From Klebsiella variicola (lineage in GTDB: Bacteria; Pseudomonadota; Gammaproteobacteria; Enterobacterales; Enterobacteriaceae): a stretch of DNA of 64,000 nt. The notes under the pieces were generated by a model, which was not told where the DNA came from, did not search any database, and saw nothing but the letters and a program-made list of their open reading frames with translations. The position numbers and the translations under genes are program-made. Positions 62,278 to 64,000 of the stretch are shown piece by piece (positions within the stretch are counted from its first letter, which is position 1; each line of letters starts with the position of its first letter). The stretch lies in NCBI RefSeq assembly GCF_000828055.2, contig NZ_CP010523.2:1240001-1304000 (forward strand), written 5' to 3'.

Positions 62278-63468
62278 TTACAGGACCTTATGCGGGCCGA
62301 AACATTCGTAATGAATGTTGTCTTTATTAACCCCTAATTCTACCAGCTGCTTCGCTGCAAACTGCATAAACGCTACCGGGCCGCAGAGATAGAACTGCAT
62401 CTGCGGGGCGCGAATATTGTCCGCCACTGCCGCTAAATCCATCAAACCTTCGCTATCAAAACGTCCAGTCTGACGGTCGGCTTCGCTCGGGTTGCGATAC
62501 CACACGTGCGAGGTAAACGCCGGCAGCGCCGCGCCAAGCGCACTCACTTCATCGGCAAAGGCGTGAACGTCGCCATTTTCCGCCGCATGGAACCAGTTCA
62601 CCTGACCCTGATGACCGCTCTTCGCCAGCGCATCCAGCATCGCCAGCATTGGCGTTTGCCCGACGCCCCCGGAGAGCAGGGTGACCGGCGTCTGTGGTTC
62701 AACGTTAAGGAAGAAGTCTCCCGCCGGGGCGGCTAAATAGACCACATCGCCTTCGCTGGCATGGTTATGCAGCCAGCTGGAAACCTGACCGCCGTCCTCA
62801 CGTTTTACCGCGATGCGGTAGCCTTTGCCGTCTGCTTTGCGGGTTAAAGAGTATTGACGAATTTCCTGATAGTCGAAGCCTTCCGGTTTCAGCCAGATGG
62901 CCAGGTACTGCCCCGGCTGGTAATCGGCGACCGGCTGACCGTCGACTGGAGCCAACTCAAAGCTGGTGATAAGCTGGCTGCGCGGGGTTTTCTTCACGAT
63001 GCGGAACGCGCGGGTCCCTTCCCAGCCGCCGGTTTTACTGGCGTTTTGCTGATAGATCTCGGCTTCACGGCCGATAAAGACGTTCGCCAGCACGCCGTAA
63101 GCTTTTCCCCAGGCATCAAGCACTTCCTGACCCGGGCTGAACATTTCATCGAGGGTCGCCAGCAGATGGCTGCCAACGATGTTGTACTGCTCCGGTTTGA
63201 TCTGGAAGCTGGTGTGTTTCTGGGCGATTTTTTCCACCGCCGGCAGCAGGGCGGGCAGGTTATCGATATTGCTGGCGTAGGCGGCAATGGCATTGAATAA
63301 CGCTTCGCGCTGATCGCCGTTGCGCTGGTTGCTCATGTTGAAAATCTCTTTGAGCTCCGGATTATGCGCGAACATACGATCGTAGAAATGGGCGGTGAGC
63401 TTTGGGCCGGTCTCTACCAGCAGGGGGATGGTGGCTTTGACCGTGGCGATGGTTTGAGCGTCGAGCAT
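62278..63468 (-). CDS. hmp: Nitric oxide dioxygenase / flavohaemoglobin Hmp
   Basis: Oxidises NO to nitrate with O2 and NADH, giving resistance to nitrosative stress. 396 residues: globin domain (1-140) with proximal H85 and distal Y29; FAD domain with [11 protein letters not shown] domain with [12 protein letters not shown] and YLCGPVAFM, ending ECFGPHKVL. Divergent from glyA, and controlled by the NsrR site just upstream. Confidence 0.99.
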   Translation of the reverse strand: MLDAQTIATVKATIPLLVETGPKLTAHFYDRMFAHNPELKEIFNMSNQRNGDQREALFNAIAAYASNIDNLPALLPAVEKIAQKHTSFQIKPEQYNIVGSHLLATLDEMFSPGQEVLDAWGKAYGVLANVFIGREAEIYQQNASKTGGWEGTRAFRIVKKTPRSQLITSFELAPVDGQPVADYQPGQYLAIWLKPEGFDYQEIRQYSLTRKADGKGYRIAVKREDGGQVSSWLHNHASEGDVVYLAAPAGDFFLNVEPQTPVTLLSGGVGQTPMLAMLDALAKSGHQGQVNWFHAAENGDVHAFADEVSALGAALPAFTSHVWYRNPSEADRQTGRFDSEGLMDLAAVADNIRAPQMQFYLCGPVAFMQFAAKQLVELGVNKDNIHYECFGPHKVL

Positions 63469-63496
63469 AGCGTGCTTCCTTGTGTGTTATCTTATT

Positions 63497-63517
63497 AATG
63501 CATTTTAAATGCATCTT
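63497..63517. promoter_or_regulatory. NsrR operator upstream of hmp
   Basis: ATGCATTT-T-AAATGCAT (63498-63514) is a perfect 8-1-8 palindrome; read on the hmp strand it extends to AAGATGCATTTAAAATGCAT, the NsrR consensus. Nitric oxide damage to the NsrR iron-sulfur cluster would release hmp. Confidence 0.92.
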
Positions 63518-63660
63518 ATAGAAATAACCCTGCTATGTAAATGGTTCTTTAACACTTAACCCCGATGCCGTTACAACATGAAGAATTTGCATCACAAACC
63601 TGAAAAGAAATCCGTTGATAATGAGAGAGACGTTATTGCTCAAAGCCTTGTGTCATGCGG

Positions 63661-63676
63661 AGCCAATCGTTTGCGT
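63661..63676. promoter_or_regulatory. PurR operator of glyA
   Basis: AGCCAATCGTTTGCGT matches the PUR consensus ACGCAAACGTTTGCGT at 13 of 16 positions, in the place where E. coli glyA has its PurR site. Confidence 0.75.
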
Positions 63677-63694
63677 AAAATCCTTTGTCAAGAC

Positions 63695-63723
63695 CTGTTA
63701 TCACAGAATGATTAGGTTATACT
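63695..63723 (+). promoter_or_regulatory. glyA promoter
   Basis: TATACT (63718-63723) with CTGTTA (63695-63700) 17 bp upstream. The -35 element is poor, in keeping with activator dependence (MetR in E. coli). A TGAA-N5-TGCA near 63579-63591 could be a degraded MetR box. The remaining hmp-glyA interval shows no gene. Confidence 0.5.
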
Positions 63724-63793
63724 GTGGGCCGTTGTCCAATCGGACCGCCTTTTTAGGCCGAAATTTTATTGTTAGCTGAGTCAGGAGATGCGG

Positions 63794-64000
63794 ATGTTAA
63801 AGCGTGAAATGAACATTGCCGATTATGATGCCGAACTGTGGCAGGCTATGGAGCAGGAAAAAGTACGTCAGGAAGAGCACATCGAACTGATCGCCTCCGA
63901 AAACTACACCAGTCCGCGCGTCATGCAGGCGCAGGGCTCTCAGCTGACCAACAAATATGCTGAAGGGTATCCGGGCAAGCGTTACTACGGCGGCTGTGAA
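63794..64000 (+). CDS. glyA: Serine hydroxymethyltransferase GlyA, N-terminal part (cut by window edge)
   Basis: The first 69 codons of the PLP enzyme that makes glycine and 5,10-methylene-tetrahydrofolate from serine. The sequence [21 protein letters not shown] and [41 protein letters not shown] (split by helices) is the standard SHMT N-terminus. The start is ATG 63794 after AGGAGATGCGG; the ATG at 63788 is inside that site. The frame is open to the edge. Confidence 0.97.

Overview
The window is chromosomal DNA of an enteric gammaproteobacterium, almost certainly the Klebsiella pneumoniae species complex. The complete 16S gene reads as Klebsiella from memory of the family, proteins are near-identical in length to their E. 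coli K-12 counterparts, and gene order follows the E. coli segment yfjD to glyA. The exact species cannot be fixed by eye. No prophage, insertion sequence, integron or CRISPR array is visible. Nearly everything is conserved core genome, so the novelty is in a few Klebsiella-side insertions and in regulatory DNA.

Layout. 1-5.2 kb: yfjD (cut by the edge) and ypjD on the minus strand, then ffh and the ribosomal operon rpsP-rimM-trmD-rplS. 5.3-7.2 kb: a two-gene Met/His-rich membrane cassette (DUF2946 plus PepSY) that I do not expect at this place in E. coli. 7.2-9.4 kb: the c-di-GMP operon yfiR-yfiN-yfiB. 9.4-14.2 kb: aromatic amino acid genes aroF-tyrA, an extra SMP-30/gluconolactonase gene, and pheA with its leader peptide and attenuator. 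14.3-20.2 kb: raiA, bamD, rluD, pgeF and clpB. 20.3-25.7 kb: one complete rRNA operon (16S, tRNA-Glu, 23S, 5S).

25.7-39.7 kb: REP repeats, kgtP, yfiM, pssA, patZ, tapT, trxC, yfiF, ung, grcA, srmB, trmN and nadB. 39.9-46 kb: the sigma-E operon (leader ORF, rpoE, rseA, rseB, rseC) followed by lepA-lepB. 46-49.5 kb: rnc-era-recO-pdxJ-acpS. 49.5-57.7 kb: yfhL, yfhH, pgpC, tadA, mltF and purL. 57.8-62.2 kb: the small RNA gene glmY, its regulators glrK-qseG-glrR, and glnB. 62.3-64 kb: hmp and the start of glyA.

The genes form several self-contained circuits. GlrK/GlrR probably control glmY through three TGTC-N10-GACA sites and a sigma-54 promoter, all inside the window. RpoE is held by RseA/RseB in its own operon. 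PheL Phe codons control pheA by attenuation, TyrR boxes precede aroF-tyrA, and a NadR box precedes nadB. A pair of FNR sites sits upstream of grcA, an NsrR palindrome upstream of hmp, and PurR boxes upstream of purL and glyA. The most attractive undescribed candidate is the DUF2946-PepSY cassette, which has a perfect 7-1-7 palindrome in front of it and may act in copper or iron handling. Its function is inferred only.
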